A stretch of 64,000 bases of DNA from Oribacterium sp. oral taxon 102 (GCF_013394775.1 NZ_JABXYT010000001.1:1918501-1982500), one strand, 5' to 3'. Positions 1 to 9,022 are shown, counted from the stretch's first letter. Program-made: numbers and translations. The notes: generated by a model not told the origin, from the letters alone.

Positions 1-74
1 ACCAGCGTCGTCTTGCCGTGATCGACATGGGCAATGATCGCCACGTTTCTGATATCTTCTCTTCTCTCTGACAT
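1..74 (-). CDS. typA: TypA/BipA translational GTPase, N-terminus only
   Basis: Only the first 24 codons are in the window; the gene continues beyond base 1. The translation reads [20 protein letters not shown] followed by KTTL, which is the G1/P-loop of a translation-factor GTPase. The combination '[15 protein letters not shown]' fits TypA/BipA better than LepA (usually HIDHGKST) or EF-G (HIDAGKTT). TypA is a ribosome-associated GTPase involved in ribosome assembly and stress adaptation. The start is an ATG at 74. It is the last gene in the direction pbp1A, yigZ, typA. The family call rests on the N-terminus alone. Confidence 0.8.
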   Translation of the reverse strand, partial: MSERREDIRNVAIIAHVDHGKTTL

Positions 75-123
75 TTTCTGACTTCCTTCTTTATCCTCTC
101 CGCCGGGACGCAAGTTCGCTCCG

Positions 124-143
124 GATTTCCCTGATGGGAAATC
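124..143. other. short perfect hairpin between yigZ and typA
   Basis: GATTTCCC-TGAT-GGGAAATC forms an 8-bp stem with a 4-nt loop in the 82-nt gap between the yigZ stop and the typA start. No T-run follows on either strand, so it is more likely an RNA processing or stability element than an intrinsic terminator. Confidence 0.35.
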
Positions 144-156
144 TCTCCGCTCAAAC

Positions 157-771
157 TCACAGAGTATACCACTGTGTTCTTTCTATTTCAAGTGAAATGC
201 CGCCGTGTCCGAGCTCCTCAAGCTGTTTTTCGAAGGACGGGAGCGCCTCCTCCGGAATCAGCCAGCTCACCCGCACCTTGTCTGTATAGTCGGTGCTCTC
301 CTCTCGGATAGACAGCCGCTCCGTGAGATAGCGCAGCCTCCCCAGCAGCGTATAGTCAAACTCGGCGGTTCCGCGGTAACCGCACACCGCCTCCATAAGC
401 ACAGCGTTCCGCACTGCCTCCTTCGCGGCTGCAGTATAGGCGCGCACCAGTCCGCCGGTTCCGAGCAGGGTTCCGCCGAAGTAGCGCGTCACGACCAGAA
501 GCGCATCCCGGAGCTCTTCCCCCTTCAGGACGCCGAGGATCGGCAATCCCGCCGTCTGCGAGGGCTCTCCGTCGTCCGACTGCTTCTGCGTCTCACAGTT
601 CCGTCCCAGCACATAGGCATAGCAATGGTGCCGCGCGTCATAGTAGCGCTTCCGCACGGAGGCAAGCCGCTCCTCTGCCTCCGTCTCCGAAGAAATCGGA
701 AAGAGCTCCGCGAAAAAGCGTGACTTCTTCTCCTCATATTCTCCGGTGGACTTTTCCCTTACATACTTCAA
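157..771 (-). CDS. yigZ: YigZ/IMPACT family protein (UPF0029)
   Basis: 204 residues, the usual length for bacterial YigZ. The N-terminal IMPACT domain shows the family pattern: 'KKSRFFAEL', '[12 protein letters not shown]', '[14 protein letters not shown]' and '[20 protein letters not shown]'. The C-terminal part fits the DUF1949 ferredoxin-like domain. The family is thought to act around ribosomes or translation control, but the molecular role is not settled. The start codon is TTG at 771, chosen because a good ribosome-binding site (GAGGGG) lies about 8 nt upstream and no in-frame ATG fits the conserved N-terminus. It lies 59 nt downstream of the PBP gene and is probably co-transcribed with it and typA. 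Confidence 0.9.
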   Translation of the reverse strand: MKYVREKSTGEYEEKKSRFFAELFPISSETEAEERLASVRKRYYDARHHCYAYVLGRNCETQKQSDDGEPSQTAGLPILGVLKGEELRDALLVVTRYFGGTLLGTGGLVRAYTAAAKEAVRNAVLMEAVCGYRGTAEFDYTLLGRLRYLTERLSIREESTDYTDKVRVSWLIPEEALPSFEKQLEELGHGGISLEIERTQWYTL

Positions 772-830
772 ATCCGCTTCCCCTCTCTACTGCCGCCGGA
801 GCTCTGCGACGGATATCCCTGCGGAACCCT

Positions 831-3413
831 CTACGCACCGCTGATGATCGGGCTGCCGTCATGGTTGTTTGTCGGGCCCTCTCCGATGATTACGCTGTCA
901 CCCTCTTCTCCGGAGGGCTTCTCCTCTGTCTCCGGCTCCGGCTCGAAGTACCTGTCATCCGTATACTTCCCCTCCTCGCCCCGCGGCGGAAGGACAGCAC
1001 CCCAGCTCGTATGGACATCACAGTGCAGCTTCGGCTCGGTACCGGCAGCGAACAGCTCTGTGATTACCGCGCTGCCGCGGTAATCTCTGTAACAGCCCTC
1101 TGTCGGCATAAGCCCCGACTTCCGGCAGACCCGTGCCTGCACAATCCCCTCCGGCTCCGGGAATCCCGGATCGGACAAGCCTTCATGTACGCGGCTCATG
1201 ATCTTCCGCCAGATGTCCTTGTGGTAGCCTGTGCCGCCATTATACTCTCCGGTCTTCGCATCGCGGAGGGACTGGTTCTCATCGCAGCCGCCCCAGATAC
1301 CGCCGATATAGTAGGGAGAGAAGCCCACAAACCAGATATCCCGGTTATTTGTTGTGGTGCCTGACTTCCCCGCAAGGCTCATCCCGTCGAAATGGGCTCT
1401 GGTCGAAGTCGAGCTGACACTTAGCGAGGCGGCGAACGCCCGGTGCGGCAGCATGGAATCCTTCATCGCATCCGTCAGGAGGTAGGCAGAGCTCTCCTGC
1501 ATCACCTGCTCCGGAGCATCCTCTGTCGTATCAATCAGTACCTTCCCGTCCTGATCCACGATCTTCGTGAAAAACTTCGCCCGATTGAGCTTCCCGTCGT
1601 TCGCGATCGCACTGTACGCCTGCGTGAGTTCCAGATTGGAAACCCCTCTCCGCAGTCCGCCGAGTGCCAGTGCACCGCTCTCGTCCTCATCCGTCAGAGA
1701 GGTGATCCCCAGCGACTCCGCGTAGGCTCTGCCGTTCTTCGGCTGCACCGTCTCCATCAGCGTGCGCACCGCTACGATATTCAGCGAATAAATAATGCCG
1801 TCCCGAATGCTCTGATAGCCCAGATATCCGCCGGAATACCAGTTCCGAAAGGTCTTCTGTCCGAGCGTATACTCGCTGTCATAATAGGTCGTGGCGAGCG
1901 TTGCGCCGTATTTGTCGATCGCCGGAGCGAAAGCGCTCACGACCTTGAAGGTCGAGCCCGGCTGCCGCAGCGTATTGGTCGCACGGTTCAGCGAGAGGCT
2001 CGCCCGTTTCTCTCCCCGTCCGCCGGAAATCGCCAGCACCTCCCCGCTGTGCGGATCCATCAGCACGAAGGATACCTGCGGCTCCAGCGTCGTATCGAAG
2101 CGCTCGCCGAGAACGCGGTCGTCCGAGAGGAGCAGACTCTCCCTGTACTGCTCCACATAGCTTTCGGCTTCCTCCTCCGACTTGTAGAGCCCGTTGAAGG
2201 AGATGCCCCGCACCTCGGTGATATAGCGGAGCAGATCCTTCTCCGAATAGTTGACCACCGTTCCGTCGCTGTGCGAAATCGTCAGTCTCCAGCTCAGGGA
2301 ATATTTCTTCGTATCGTAGTTGTCCGGATTGTTGACCTCCTCGTCTACGATCGCCTGTATCTTCGGATCCTGCGTCGTATAGATGCTGAGGCCGCCGGAA
2401 TACAGGAGCTTCGCCGCCTGCTCCTTCGTATAGCCGAGACGCTGCTCCAGCGCCTCCATGACCTGCTCCGTCAGCTCGTCCGTGAAGTAGGAATAGGTGC
2501 TGCCCCGTTCCCGGATCTGGGTATTGACATTCTGTATCCGTGTGTAAACATCATCCGCCAGCACCGCCTCATACTGCTGCTCTGTGATATAGCCCTGCTC
2601 CAGCATATTTTTCAGCACCTGCTTCCGTCGCAGTGCATTGTTCTCCGGATGCGTGATCGGGTTCAGGCGGGAGGGATTCTTTGTGATCGCGGCAATGACA
2701 GTACACTCGGAGAGGGTCAGTTCAGATACCTCCTTATTGAAGTAGCGGCGCGCCGCCACCTTGACTCCCAGCGTATTGGCGCCGAGGTTGATCGTGTTCA
2801 GATACTCTGTCAGGATGCTCTCCTTCACCGTCTGCTTCGAAAGCTCCGGCTGGTTCTCGATCTCCAGCGCGAGATACTGCTCCTGAAATTTTCGAACATA
2901 ACGCTGGAAGCCGCTCTCGTGGAGCCCGCCGCCGAAGACATTATTCTTCAGGAGCTGCTGGGTCAGCGTAGAGCCGCCGCCGGCTCCCTCGTCATTGGAG
3001 AGCACGCCCTTCGCCGCACGCAGAATAGATTTCAGGTCGATACCGTTGTGCTGCCAGAAGCGCTCGTCCTCGATGGCGACGAAGGCATTGACCAGATCCT
3101 TCGGAATCTCCTCATAGCTGACCCGTTCCCGGTTAGAGCCCTCCGTCACCAGCGTCGCCACCAGATTTCCGTCCCTGTCGTAGGTCTTCGTCGCATAGGC
3201 GGTCGGCCCGATGTGTATCGTATGGATATCCGGCGCCGAATCCAATATCCCGCGGAACATCCCGAAGCCCAGCGCTCCGGCGAGCAGGATCGATACGATC
3301 ACACCCATGAGGAGGGCTGCGCCCAGAAAACCGGTAAAGCGGTGCCAGATCCGGATCCATGGGCTCTCCATCTCATAGAGCGTGTTTTCGATATGGTAAC
3401 GGGTATATTTCAT
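831..3413 (-). CDS. Class A penicillin-binding protein (PBP1A-type)
   Basis: 860 residues. This is a bifunctional peptidoglycan glycosyltransferase/transpeptidase anchored in the membrane by one helix at about residues 30-52. The GT51 domain begins near residue 95; EDERFW with its catalytic Glu is at 115-120 and 'GGGSTLTQQLLKN' follows. The transpeptidase carries the serine box STFK at 487-490 and a KSGTT box near residue 690. The C-terminus is acidic and Glu/Gly-rich, ending in a low-complexity tail of the kind common in Firmicutes PBPs. ATG start with AAAGGCAG upstream. A promoter lies at 3459-3487, and yigZ and typA follow in the same direction. It polymerises glycan strands and cross-links stem peptides on the outer face of the membrane. 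Confidence 0.95.
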   Translation of the reverse strand: MKYTRYHIENTLYEMESPWIRIWHRFTGFLGAALLMGVIVSILLAGALGFGMFRGILDSAPDIHTIHIGPTAYATKTYDRDGNLVATLVTEGSNRERVSYEEIPKDLVNAFVAIEDERFWQHNGIDLKSILRAAKGVLSNDEGAGGGSTLTQQLLKNNVFGGGLHESGFQRYVRKFQEQYLALEIENQPELSKQTVKESILTEYLNTINLGANTLGVKVAARRYFNKEVSELTLSECTVIAAITKNPSRLNPITHPENNALRRKQVLKNMLEQGYITEQQYEAVLADDVYTRIQNVNTQIRERGSTYSYFTDELTEQVMEALEQRLGYTKEQAAKLLYSGGLSIYTTQDPKIQAIVDEEVNNPDNYDTKKYSLSWRLTISHSDGTVVNYSEKDLLRYITEVRGISFNGLYKSEEEAESYVEQYRESLLLSDDRVLGERFDTTLEPQVSFVLMDPHSGEVLAISGGRGEKRASLSLNRATNTLRQPGSTFKVVSAFAPAIDKYGATLATTYYDSEYTLGQKTFRNWYSGGYLGYQSIRDGIIYSLNIVAVRTLMETVQPKNGRAYAESLGITSLTDEDESGALALGGLRRGVSNLELTQAYSAIANDGKLNRAKFFTKIVDQDGKVLIDTTEDAPEQVMQESSAYLLTDAMKDSMLPHRAFAASLSVSSTSTRAHFDGMSLAGKSGTTTNNRDIWFVGFSPYYIGGIWGGCDENQSLRDAKTGEYNGGTGYHKDIWRKIMSRVHEGLSDPGFPEPEGIVQARVCRKSGLMPTEGCYRDYRGSAVITELFAAGTEPKLHCDVHTSWGAVLPPRGEEGKYTDDRYFEPEPETEEKPSGEEGDSVIIGEGPTNNHDGSPIISGA

Positions 3414-3458
3414 CTTCTGCCTTTCGCATCCGGGAAACGAACATATTTTTTCGTATAA

Positions 3459-3487
3459 AGTATAGCGAAGTTGAAAACCCTTTGCAA
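3459..3487 (-). promoter_or_regulatory. Sigma70 promoter for the PBP gene
   Basis: Read on the minus strand: -35 TTGCAA (3482-3487), 17-nt spacer, -10 TATACT (3459-3464), with the ATG about 45 nt downstream. It lies directly after the terminator at 3489-3536, so the PBP-yigZ-typA group probably begins its own transcript here. Confidence 0.6.
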
Positions 3488-3488
3488 T

Positions 3489-3536
3489 AAAAAAGGGGGA
3501 TATGGCAAAACGATTTGTCGTTTTCCCCTATCCCCC
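3489..3536 (-). terminator. Intrinsic terminator upstream of the PBP promoter
   Basis: The arms GGGGGATA (3495-3502 on plus) and TATCCCCC (3529-3536) close a stem extended inside by AAAACGA / TCGTTTT with a TTTG loop. Reading leftward on the minus strand the hairpin is followed by TTTTTT. It should end transcription from the rpiB side. Confidence 0.7.
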
Positions 3537-3596
3537 GGCTCCCTTCCCGGTTTTCGTCGAATGTTCCGCCTGGAATTGCTTCTCTGTTCGCGATGC

Positions 3597-3710
3597 GAGA
3601 GCTTCGAAGAAGCGGAGCAGCGCGCAGAACCTCAAAGATGCGGAGCAGCACACAAAACTTCGAAGAAGCGAAGCAGCTCGAGAGCTTCGAAGAAGCGGAG
3701 CAGCTCGCAG
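3597..3710. repeat. Four imperfect 27-29 bp tandem repeats downstream of rpiB
   Basis: The core CTTCGAAGAAGCGGAGCAGC starts at 3602 and 3685 (identical), with a one-base variant at 3658 and a more diverged copy at 3631. The spacings are 29, 27 and 27 bp. The block sits in the 3' untranslated region between the rpiB stop (3782) and the terminator at 3489-3536. Each unit contains the palindrome CTTCGAAG. Open frames cross the block, but none has a credible start, ribosome site or family match. The rest of the 3414-3781 gap holds only the promoter and terminator listed separately. Confidence 0.75.
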
Positions 3711-3781
3711 GACTTATATGATTGATGGTGCCGAAGCCTCCGACATGGAAGTAATCAGTGCCCCCCTGCTTCCCCCGCACC

Positions 3782-4420
3782 TCAGAGAATGGAGCGGATA
3801 TAATCGCCGATCTCTGCGTCCTTGCAGTGCGCAAAGAAGAGCTCGGAGAATTTCTCTCCTGCGAAGGCACCTCTGACAAGCTCCGGATCGAGCTCGCGGA
3901 AGATCTCCACGAGATTCTGGCGGTAGCTGTGCTTCTTCACCTCATCGAGGATCTTCTTGTTCCTCTGCTCCGGCACGACTCTCTCCTTCGGGTATCCGCC
4001 GCCGAACGGCTCGGAGAAGAGCTTCTCGAAAATGTATTCGAGATTCAGGTCGCCGCCCCAGCCGAAGCCGAGCGCGAACGGAAGCGCAATCGCATTGCCG
4101 TCATTGATCTGCGCAAAGGTATACGCATCCAGTGGAGACTCGACATGTCCGCAGATCACGCCCGGAAAGGAATTCAGCGCGAGCATCGCGCCCTCTCCCG
4201 TGCCGCAGCCAGTCACGACAAAGTCCGCTGCGCCCGCATTCAGGATCGCCGCCGCGAGGATTCCGTTCTGCACATAGGTAAGCTGCGCGCTGTCCTCCGC
4301 GCTGTACATCCCGTAGTTGTCCACCTCATAGCCCAGTCTATCCGCAACCTTCCGGAGCGCCTGATAAATCAGCGGATTTTTCGCTGCCTGACTATTCTCG
4401 TTGATTAGTGCAATTCTCAT
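3782..4420 (-). CDS. RpiB/LacA/LacB family sugar-phosphate isomerase
   Basis: 212 residues. The first ~145 residues are the LacAB/RpiB fold, with 'MRIALINENSQA', 'VTGCGTGEGAMLALN' (the active-site loop, where RpiB has a GTGIG-type motif) and 'NDGNAIALPFALGFG'. The remaining ~65 residues form an extension seen in a subgroup of Firmicutes RpiB-like proteins and absent from plain RpiB (about 150 residues). Likely reactions are interconversion of ribose-5-phosphate and ribulose-5-phosphate or a related aldose/ketose phosphate; the substrate cannot be read from the sequence. ATG with AAAGGAG upstream. It has its own promoter and a palindromic operator candidate in the leader, so it may be sugar-regulated. 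Confidence 0.85.
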   Translation of the reverse strand: MRIALINENSQAAKNPLIYQALRKVADRLGYEVDNYGMYSAEDSAQLTYVQNGILAAAILNAGAADFVVTGCGTGEGAMLALNSFPGVICGHVESPLDAYTFAQINDGNAIALPFALGFGWGGDLNLEYIFEKLFSEPFGGGYPKERVVPEQRNKKILDEVKKHSYRQNLVEIFRELDPELVRGAFAGEKFSELFFAHCKDAEIGDYIRSIL

Positions 4421-4441
4421 CTTCTCTACTCCTTTATAAAC

Positions 4442-4455
4442 CAGTTTACCAACTG
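4442..4455. promoter_or_regulatory. Operator-like inverted repeat in the rpiB leader
   Basis: CAGTT-TACC-AACTG is a 5+5 inverted repeat just downstream of the -10 box at 4462-4467 and about 20 nt upstream of the rpiB start. The position suits a repressor site overlapping the transcription start. The cognate regulator is unknown. Confidence 0.35.
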
Positions 4456-4461
4456 TAAGAC

Positions 4462-4490
4462 ATTTTACTGTATCCGCAAGAAAAAAGCAA
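4462..4490 (-). promoter_or_regulatory. Sigma70 promoter for rpiB-like gene
   Basis: Minus-strand -35 TTGCTT (4485-4490), 17-nt spacer, -10 TAAAAT (4462-4467), about 40 nt upstream of the ATG at 4420. Confidence 0.5.
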
Positions 4491-4495
4491 GAGCG

Positions 4496-4526
4496 GAGCC
4501 CGAGGGCAGAGGATGCCCGGAGGCTC
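4496..4526 (-). terminator. Likely terminator after the M20 peptidase gene
   Basis: Nested stems GAGCC/GGCTC and GGGC/GCCC form a G+C-rich hairpin. On the minus strand a T-rich stretch (CTTGCTTTTTTC) follows about 8 nt later. The hairpin abuts the rpiB promoter. The remaining sequence up to 4669 shows no further structure I can support. Confidence 0.4.
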
Positions 4527-4669
4527 TTAAAAGCAAAGGAAAAGCCCTGTACTTATTGCCCGGGGCATCGATTCTACACGATATTTCAAGTAAATCAAGG
4601 AAAATCAGCAATAAATGAGAGCGGACGGGCAATGGAGGAACGGCACGGAGCCCGCCGCGGAAGAGCTGC

Positions 4670-5899
4670 TCAGCGGAGCGGTTCCCTCAAAAGACAGCGG
4701 AGCACCCGCATTACCCTGCGGATATCGGAAATATCCACATACTCATTCGGCTTGTGTGCCAGTCTGAGCTTCCCCGGCCCGTAGGACAGACAGTTTTCAT
4801 TCCCAAGCGTTCCCGCAATGACCGCCGTATCCGTATAGCCCGGAAACAGCGACACCACTGCCTCTTCTCCGGTCGCCTCCCGCACGGCTTGCCGAAGGCT
4901 CTGCAGGAGTCTGCTCTTTGGACAGGGCGGGATGCTCTGCCGGTCTCCGGTCAGAAGGATCCGGAATTTGCTTCCCGGCACTTTCTCCGTTGCCGCGCGC
5001 TCCGCTCTGCCGAGCAGCTCCCGCAGCATCCGGCTGTCCGTCGGCGGCACAGTCCGCAGATCGATCCATACCTTCGCATGATCCGGTACGACATAGGGAC
5101 GATAGCCTCCTGTGATCTGCCCGAAGGTAATGGTGGTTCTCCCCATCCTCTCATCCTCGGGAAGCTTCGCTACCTCCTCACGCAGAGCACAAATGAAGTA
5201 AGACAGCGCCAGTATGGCATCCGTTCCCTGCTCCGGCATACTCGCATGCGCAGTGACGCCCTCCGCCTCTGCCTCGAACCAGACTCTTCCCTTGTGACAG
5301 TTCTGTATTCTGCCATCCGTCGGCTCCAGATCCATAACCCAGTCCGACGCGCTGACCCAGCCATCCCGGATCACGCGCTCCGCTCCGCGCATGAAGTCCT
5401 CCTCGTCCACACTTGCAATAAAGCGGAGGGTTCTGTACTTTTCCGGAGCCTTCTCTCCCTGCCGCAGCCTTCTCTCCCCGGCTTCCCGGCAGAATGCAGT
5501 CAAAGCGCAGGCAAGTCCGGACTTCATATCGCAGGAGCCTCTCCCGTAGATGCGCCCATCCCGCTCCGCCGCGGAGAACGGGCCTCCCGTTTCTTCGCTC
5601 CAGCCCTCTCCCGCCACGACGGTGTCCATGTGGCAGATCAGAACGAGAGCAGGCTCCTCTTTGCCGGAGCCTGCCGGAGCCGAAGAGCCCGGAAGCTCTG
5701 CGAGAAGGTTCCGCCTCCCCGTCAAAACCTCCGAACGGCAGAGTCGCACGCCGTCCGCTCCGAGCTCCTGCCGGAGCGTTTCATAGATATATTCCGAAAT
5801 ACGTCCCTCATAGCTTCCGGGATCCGTGCTCTCGATCCGTACCAGTTCCTTGCAGAGCCGTATCGCATCTTCCTCTCCGTAATCGGTAAACCGAAACAT
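4670..5899 (-). CDS. M20 family metallopeptidase (ArgE/DapE-like)
   Basis: 409 residues from the ATG at 5899. I prefer this start over an upstream in-frame Met at 5956 because the longer form would run into rpoD coding sequence and a GAGG site precedes the shorter one. Family signatures are visible: 'ALVLICHMDTVVAGEGW' (first metal His and Asp), 'GRGSCDMKSGLACALTAF' (bridging Asp), 'SVDEEDFMRGAERVI' (catalytic Glu pair) and a lid domain with 'HKGRVWFEAEAEGVTAHAS'. Members are zinc-dependent cytoplasmic amidases or dipeptidases that release an acyl or amino acid group (acetylornithine, succinyl-DAP, N-acyl amino acids). The substrate here is not resolved. It lies 25 nt after rpoD in the same direction. 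Confidence 0.88.
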   Translation of the reverse strand: MFRFTDYGEEDAIRLCKELVRIESTDPGSYEGRISEYIYETLRQELGADGVRLCRSEVLTGRRNLLAELPGSSAPAGSGKEEPALVLICHMDTVVAGEGWSEETGGPFSAAERDGRIYGRGSCDMKSGLACALTAFCREAGERRLRQGEKAPEKYRTLRFIASVDEEDFMRGAERVIRDGWVSASDWVMDLEPTDGRIQNCHKGRVWFEAEAEGVTAHASMPEQGTDAILALSYFICALREEVAKLPEDERMGRTTITFGQITGGYRPYVVPDHAKVWIDLRTVPPTDSRMLRELLGRAERAATEKVPGSKFRILLTGDRQSIPPCPKSRLLQSLRQAVREATGEEAVVSLFPGYTDTAVIAGTLGNENCLSYGPGKLRLAHKPNEYVDISDIRRVMRVLRCLLREPLR

Positions 5900-5924
5900 C
5901 TCTCTGTCCTCTATCCCCTTTCTT

Positions 5925-7124
5925 CTATACGTCCTCGAGGAAGCCTGCAAGGGCATTTTTATATTTCGGGAGGCTGATCTTCTTCAATGCCTTCGCCTCG
6001 ATCTGCCGGACACGTTCCCTCGTGACGCCGAACATCTGCCCTACCTCCTCCAGTGTGTGGGACTCCTCCCCGTGCAGTCCGAAACGGTAGATCAATACAT
6101 CCCGCTCCCGATCCTTCAGATTTTCGAGCAGCTTGTCGATTTCCTCCTTCAGCATCACGTTCGCCGCGTTCTGCTCCGGAGAAACCATCTTCTCATCTGC
6201 CACGAAGTCGGAAAGATTGGAATCCTCCTCATCTCCAACCGGCGTCTCCAGCGAGGTCGGCTGCTTCGAGACATCGAGAATCTCCTTCAGCTTTTCCTCG
6301 CTCAGCTCCAGTGCCTTCGCGAGCTCCTTCACCGAGGGCTCGTAGCCGAGCTCCAGCGTCAGCCGCCGCTGCATCCGGGTCACCTTGTTAATACTCTCCA
6401 CCATGTGTACCGGGACACGGATCGTCCGAGACTGGTCTGCGAGTGCTCTCGTGATGCCCTGCCGTATCCACCAGGTCGCGTAGGTCGAGAGCTTGAAGCC
6501 TTTGTCCGGTTCAAACTTCTCAACGCCCTTCATGAGTCCGAGATTGCCCTCCTGTATCAGATCCAGGATGCTCATGCCGCGTCCGGTGTAGCGCTTCGCG
6601 ATAGAAACGACCAGCCGGAGATTGGATTCCACCAATCTCTGCCGCGCTGCCATATCTCCATCCCGGCTCCGCTTCGCGAGCTCCAGCTCCTCTTCCGGTG
6701 TCAGCAGAGAGATCGTACCGATTTCCTTCAGATAAAAGCGAACCGGATCGTCCGTGTCAATGCCGCTCAGCAGGTTCAGAGACTCGAGGTCAACATTATC
6801 GTCATCCTCCTCTTCCTCGAAGTCCTCGTCCTCCTCCAGAATCGCGCTGTCCGCCTTGTCCCCGCCTGATTCGATCCGCTGCAGGCTCTTCTCATCTACG
6901 TCCGGATTGATCTCGATTCCTCTTTCCTCAATATATTTTATGATATATTCCATCTGCCCGCTTGCCAGCTCATAGCCGCGAAAGGCATAGGCAAGCTCAC
7001 TCTCGTCGACAGCGTTTTTATTGCTCTTTCCCTTACGGATCAGCTCCTCCACGATTTTCAAAAGTGCCGGTCGATCGAGCTGTTTTCCGCTGTCGCTGCC
7101 ATCCTTTTTTGTTGTATTCTGCAT
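5925..7124 (-). CDS. rpoD: Primary sigma factor RpoD (sigma-A)
   Basis: 399 residues, typical of the short Gram-positive sigma-A. An acidic linker with an E/D run lies near residues 85-110. Region 1.2 begins at '[12 protein letters not shown]'; region 2 has '[20 protein letters not shown]', '[17 protein letters not shown]' and 'RTIRVPVHM'; region 4.2 has '[20 protein letters not shown]'. It directs core RNA polymerase to the TTGACA/TATAAT promoters seen elsewhere in this window. In many Firmicutes dnaG precedes rpoD, but here the upstream gene is the AAA-like protein at 7209-8915, 84 nt away. Confidence 0.97.
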   Translation of the reverse strand: MQNTTKKDGSDSGKQLDRPALLKIVEELIRKGKSNKNAVDESELAYAFRGYELASGQMEYIIKYIEERGIEINPDVDEKSLQRIESGGDKADSAILEEDEDFEEEEDDDNVDLESLNLLSGIDTDDPVRFYLKEIGTISLLTPEEELELAKRSRDGDMAARQRLVESNLRLVVSIAKRYTGRGMSILDLIQEGNLGLMKGVEKFEPDKGFKLSTYATWWIRQGITRALADQSRTIRVPVHMVESINKVTRMQRRLTLELGYEPSVKELAKALELSEEKLKEILDVSKQPTSLETPVGDEEDSNLSDFVADEKMVSPEQNAANVMLKEEIDKLLENLKDRERDVLIYRFGLHGEESHTLEEVGQMFGVTRERVRQIEAKALKKISLPKYKNALAGFLEDV

Positions 7125-7208
7125 TTCTCACCCTAAACGAACAGGATTCGTCCAAAGACGAATCGCCACCATGCCGCAAAGCCGTATTTTAGCCTATTTC
7201 ATGGAAAA

Positions 7209-8915
7209 TCACAAGTCCCTTAAACGAAAACCCATCGGATATTTTTTGACCTCTCTCTGGTTCAGCTGCGCAATGTCGCGAGACATCGCCGGACGGAAAT
7301 CCGCGGGGCAGATCATGAGTCCGTCATTACCGTAGAGCTCCGCCCGAAGCGCCGCCTTGCTTTTCGTCCGTTCGAAAAGATTGCGTACAAAGCGGCCGTT
7401 GGCGAATTCCTCCTGCCGGAGCACCTCCTCCGGCAGCTCGGAAAAATAGCGCGCAAGCTCCCTCTCTGCATCCTCCCTAAGATGCATTCCCGCCTTCTGC
7501 ACCATATCTCGGTAGAGCGCCAGCAGCTCCTCCTTCGTATAGTCCGGGAACTCCACGCTGTAGGGCAGAAGCTCCTGTATTTCCGGATATTCCGCAGAAA
7601 GCTCCTGAAGCTCCTGTCCGGTTCCGGCGAGAATCAGCAGGAATGCGCCCGTCTCCTGCCGAAGCTGGGCGAGCAGCGTCTCGATCGCTTCCCTTCGGTA
7701 GTCCGCCCCTGTACCCGTCTCCTCCTTCTCCCGGAGCGAGAAGCCGTCAATGAAGAGGACGCAGCCCTCCGCATCCCGGCAGATCACCATGACCTTCGGC
7801 GAGGTCTCACCGGGAACCGCGCCGAGCAGCTCCTCTCCGCGATACTCGAGGAAGCCGCTGCGCGTCAGCATTCCCCGCTCCCGCAGCATTGCACCGAAGA
7901 GTCTCGCCGCTTCCGTCCTGCCCGTCCCCGGGTTCCCGATAAAGCGTATATTATAGAAAGCATTTTCCCGGCTTCCCTGCTCCATCTCCGCGAGAATCCC
8001 TTTTAATTTGCGGCAGATCTCCGCCATCCCCACTCTCGAAGCGAGCTCCTCCTCCGGGTTCCGCCGCTCTGTCTGCTCCTCCGCGAGGATATTTTCCAGA
8101 TCCGCGGCGTAGATCAGCGTCTGCTCCTCCCCGGGGCTCCGCCGTCTGAGCTTCTCCACTACCATCTCACGGACGACCTTCTCCACAGTATTGATCCCAT
8201 AGAAGCGCCCGTCCGAGCGTTCCTCGAAGAGCCGTCTCTCGAAAAGCTCCATTGCCTCCTCTGTCGCCGTATAGCCGTACTCTGAGAGCCGTGCCGCGGC
8301 GGTTTCACGGATATCCTGGTAGCGGATCGGCGGCAGGGAGATCGTATCCACCGTGAAGATATCGCTCAGGATCGCCGCGACGCGCTTCACCATCCGCTTC
8401 TCCAGATACGGGATGCGGAAAACATAGCGGAAGCCCTCTGCCTGTGAATATAGAAAAAGCAGGAACTCCCGAAGCTCCGGGCTCTCGAGCCGCTCCACCC
8501 ACTCGGTCAGATCGATGGAAAACATGGCACCGCCGGATTCCAGCACGAAGCGCTTCGCCTCTGCGAGTGTAAGTCCCTGCCCCTCTCCCTCATTCAGGCG
8601 GATCTCCGCCCCGCCACCCTCTCCCGGCAGCAGCCCCTCCTCCGAAAGGAAGTCGAAGTACATGGCAGAGAATCCATTCACCCCCGCCCCGAGATTGACC
8701 GCCAGCAGCACGACCCGATCCGTCATCAAATCGAGAAAGAGCGCCCTATCCAGCCCCTCCGCGATACGCTGCAGCTCTGCACAGTAGCGGTACAGCGGCT
8801 GCAGCTCGCGCCGTCGTTCCATGCGGCGCAGCGCCTGCTTCTCCGGCGCATTCTCTGCGCCGCGCTCCGTAAGCTCTGCCGCATTTCTCTCTGTCGTTTC
8901 CCCTCTCTCCTCCAT
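7209..8915 (-). CDS. Tandem CbxX/SpoVK-like AAA protein with eroded ATPase motifs
   Basis: 568 residues. Two copies of an AAA module of the CbxX/CfqX (SpoVK-like) type can be aligned by eye. The second copy has GNPGTGRT at 327-334, where the Walker A lysine is replaced by Arg, and VLFIDG at 386-391, where the usual DE pair has become DG. A sensor-like ILAGTG and the lid 'FPDYTKEELLALYRDM' follow. The first copy keeps the same spacing but has only AVNLGAGVNG at 72-81 and MFSID at 131-135, then a lid with 'PPIRYQDIRETAAARL'. Both sites therefore look unable to hydrolyse ATP normally. ATG at 8915 with GGGAGC upstream. The position before rpoD suggests co-expression. Function is unknown; a scaffold or adaptor role is inference. 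Confidence 0.7.
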   Translation of the reverse strand: MEERGETTERNAAELTERGAENAPEKQALRRMERRRELQPLYRYCAELQRIAEGLDRALFLDLMTDRVVLLAVNLGAGVNGFSAMYFDFLSEEGLLPGEGGGAEIRLNEGEGQGLTLAEAKRFVLESGGAMFSIDLTEWVERLESPELREFLLFLYSQAEGFRYVFRIPYLEKRMVKRVAAILSDIFTVDTISLPPIRYQDIRETAAARLSEYGYTATEEAMELFERRLFEERSDGRFYGINTVEKVVREMVVEKLRRRSPGEEQTLIYAADLENILAEEQTERRNPEEELASRVGMAEICRKLKGILAEMEQGSRENAFYNIRFIGNPGTGRTEAARLFGAMLRERGMLTRSGFLEYRGEELLGAVPGETSPKVMVICRDAEGCVLFIDGFSLREKEETGTGADYRREAIETLLAQLRQETGAFLLILAGTGQELQELSAEYPEIQELLPYSVEFPDYTKEELLALYRDMVQKAGMHLREDAERELARYFSELPEEVLRQEEFANGRFVRNLFERTKSKAALRAELYGNDGLMICPADFRPAMSRDIAQLNQREVKKYPMGFRLRDL

Positions 8916-8957
8916 TAGGCCAAGCTCCCTTCTGACTATGGATAAAATTTCAGACTT

Positions 8958-8987
8958 TTGACACTGAAATCATTTTAATGCTATACT
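8958..8987 (+). promoter_or_regulatory. Sigma70 promoter for the HAD phosphatase
   Basis: -35 TTGACA (8958-8963), 18-nt spacer, -10 TATACT (8982-8987), 36 nt before the ATG at 9023. It lies in the divergent region between the AAA-like gene and the HAD gene. Confidence 0.65.
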
Positions 8988-9022
8988 ACAGAAAATGCAA
9001 ACCAAGAGGAAAAGGAAAAAGC

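Noticed and set aside
3599..3721. A small repetitive protein encoded by the tandem repeat array
   Set aside because: Frames run through on both strands but none has a ribosome site or a stable start, and one minus frame stops within the diverged unit.
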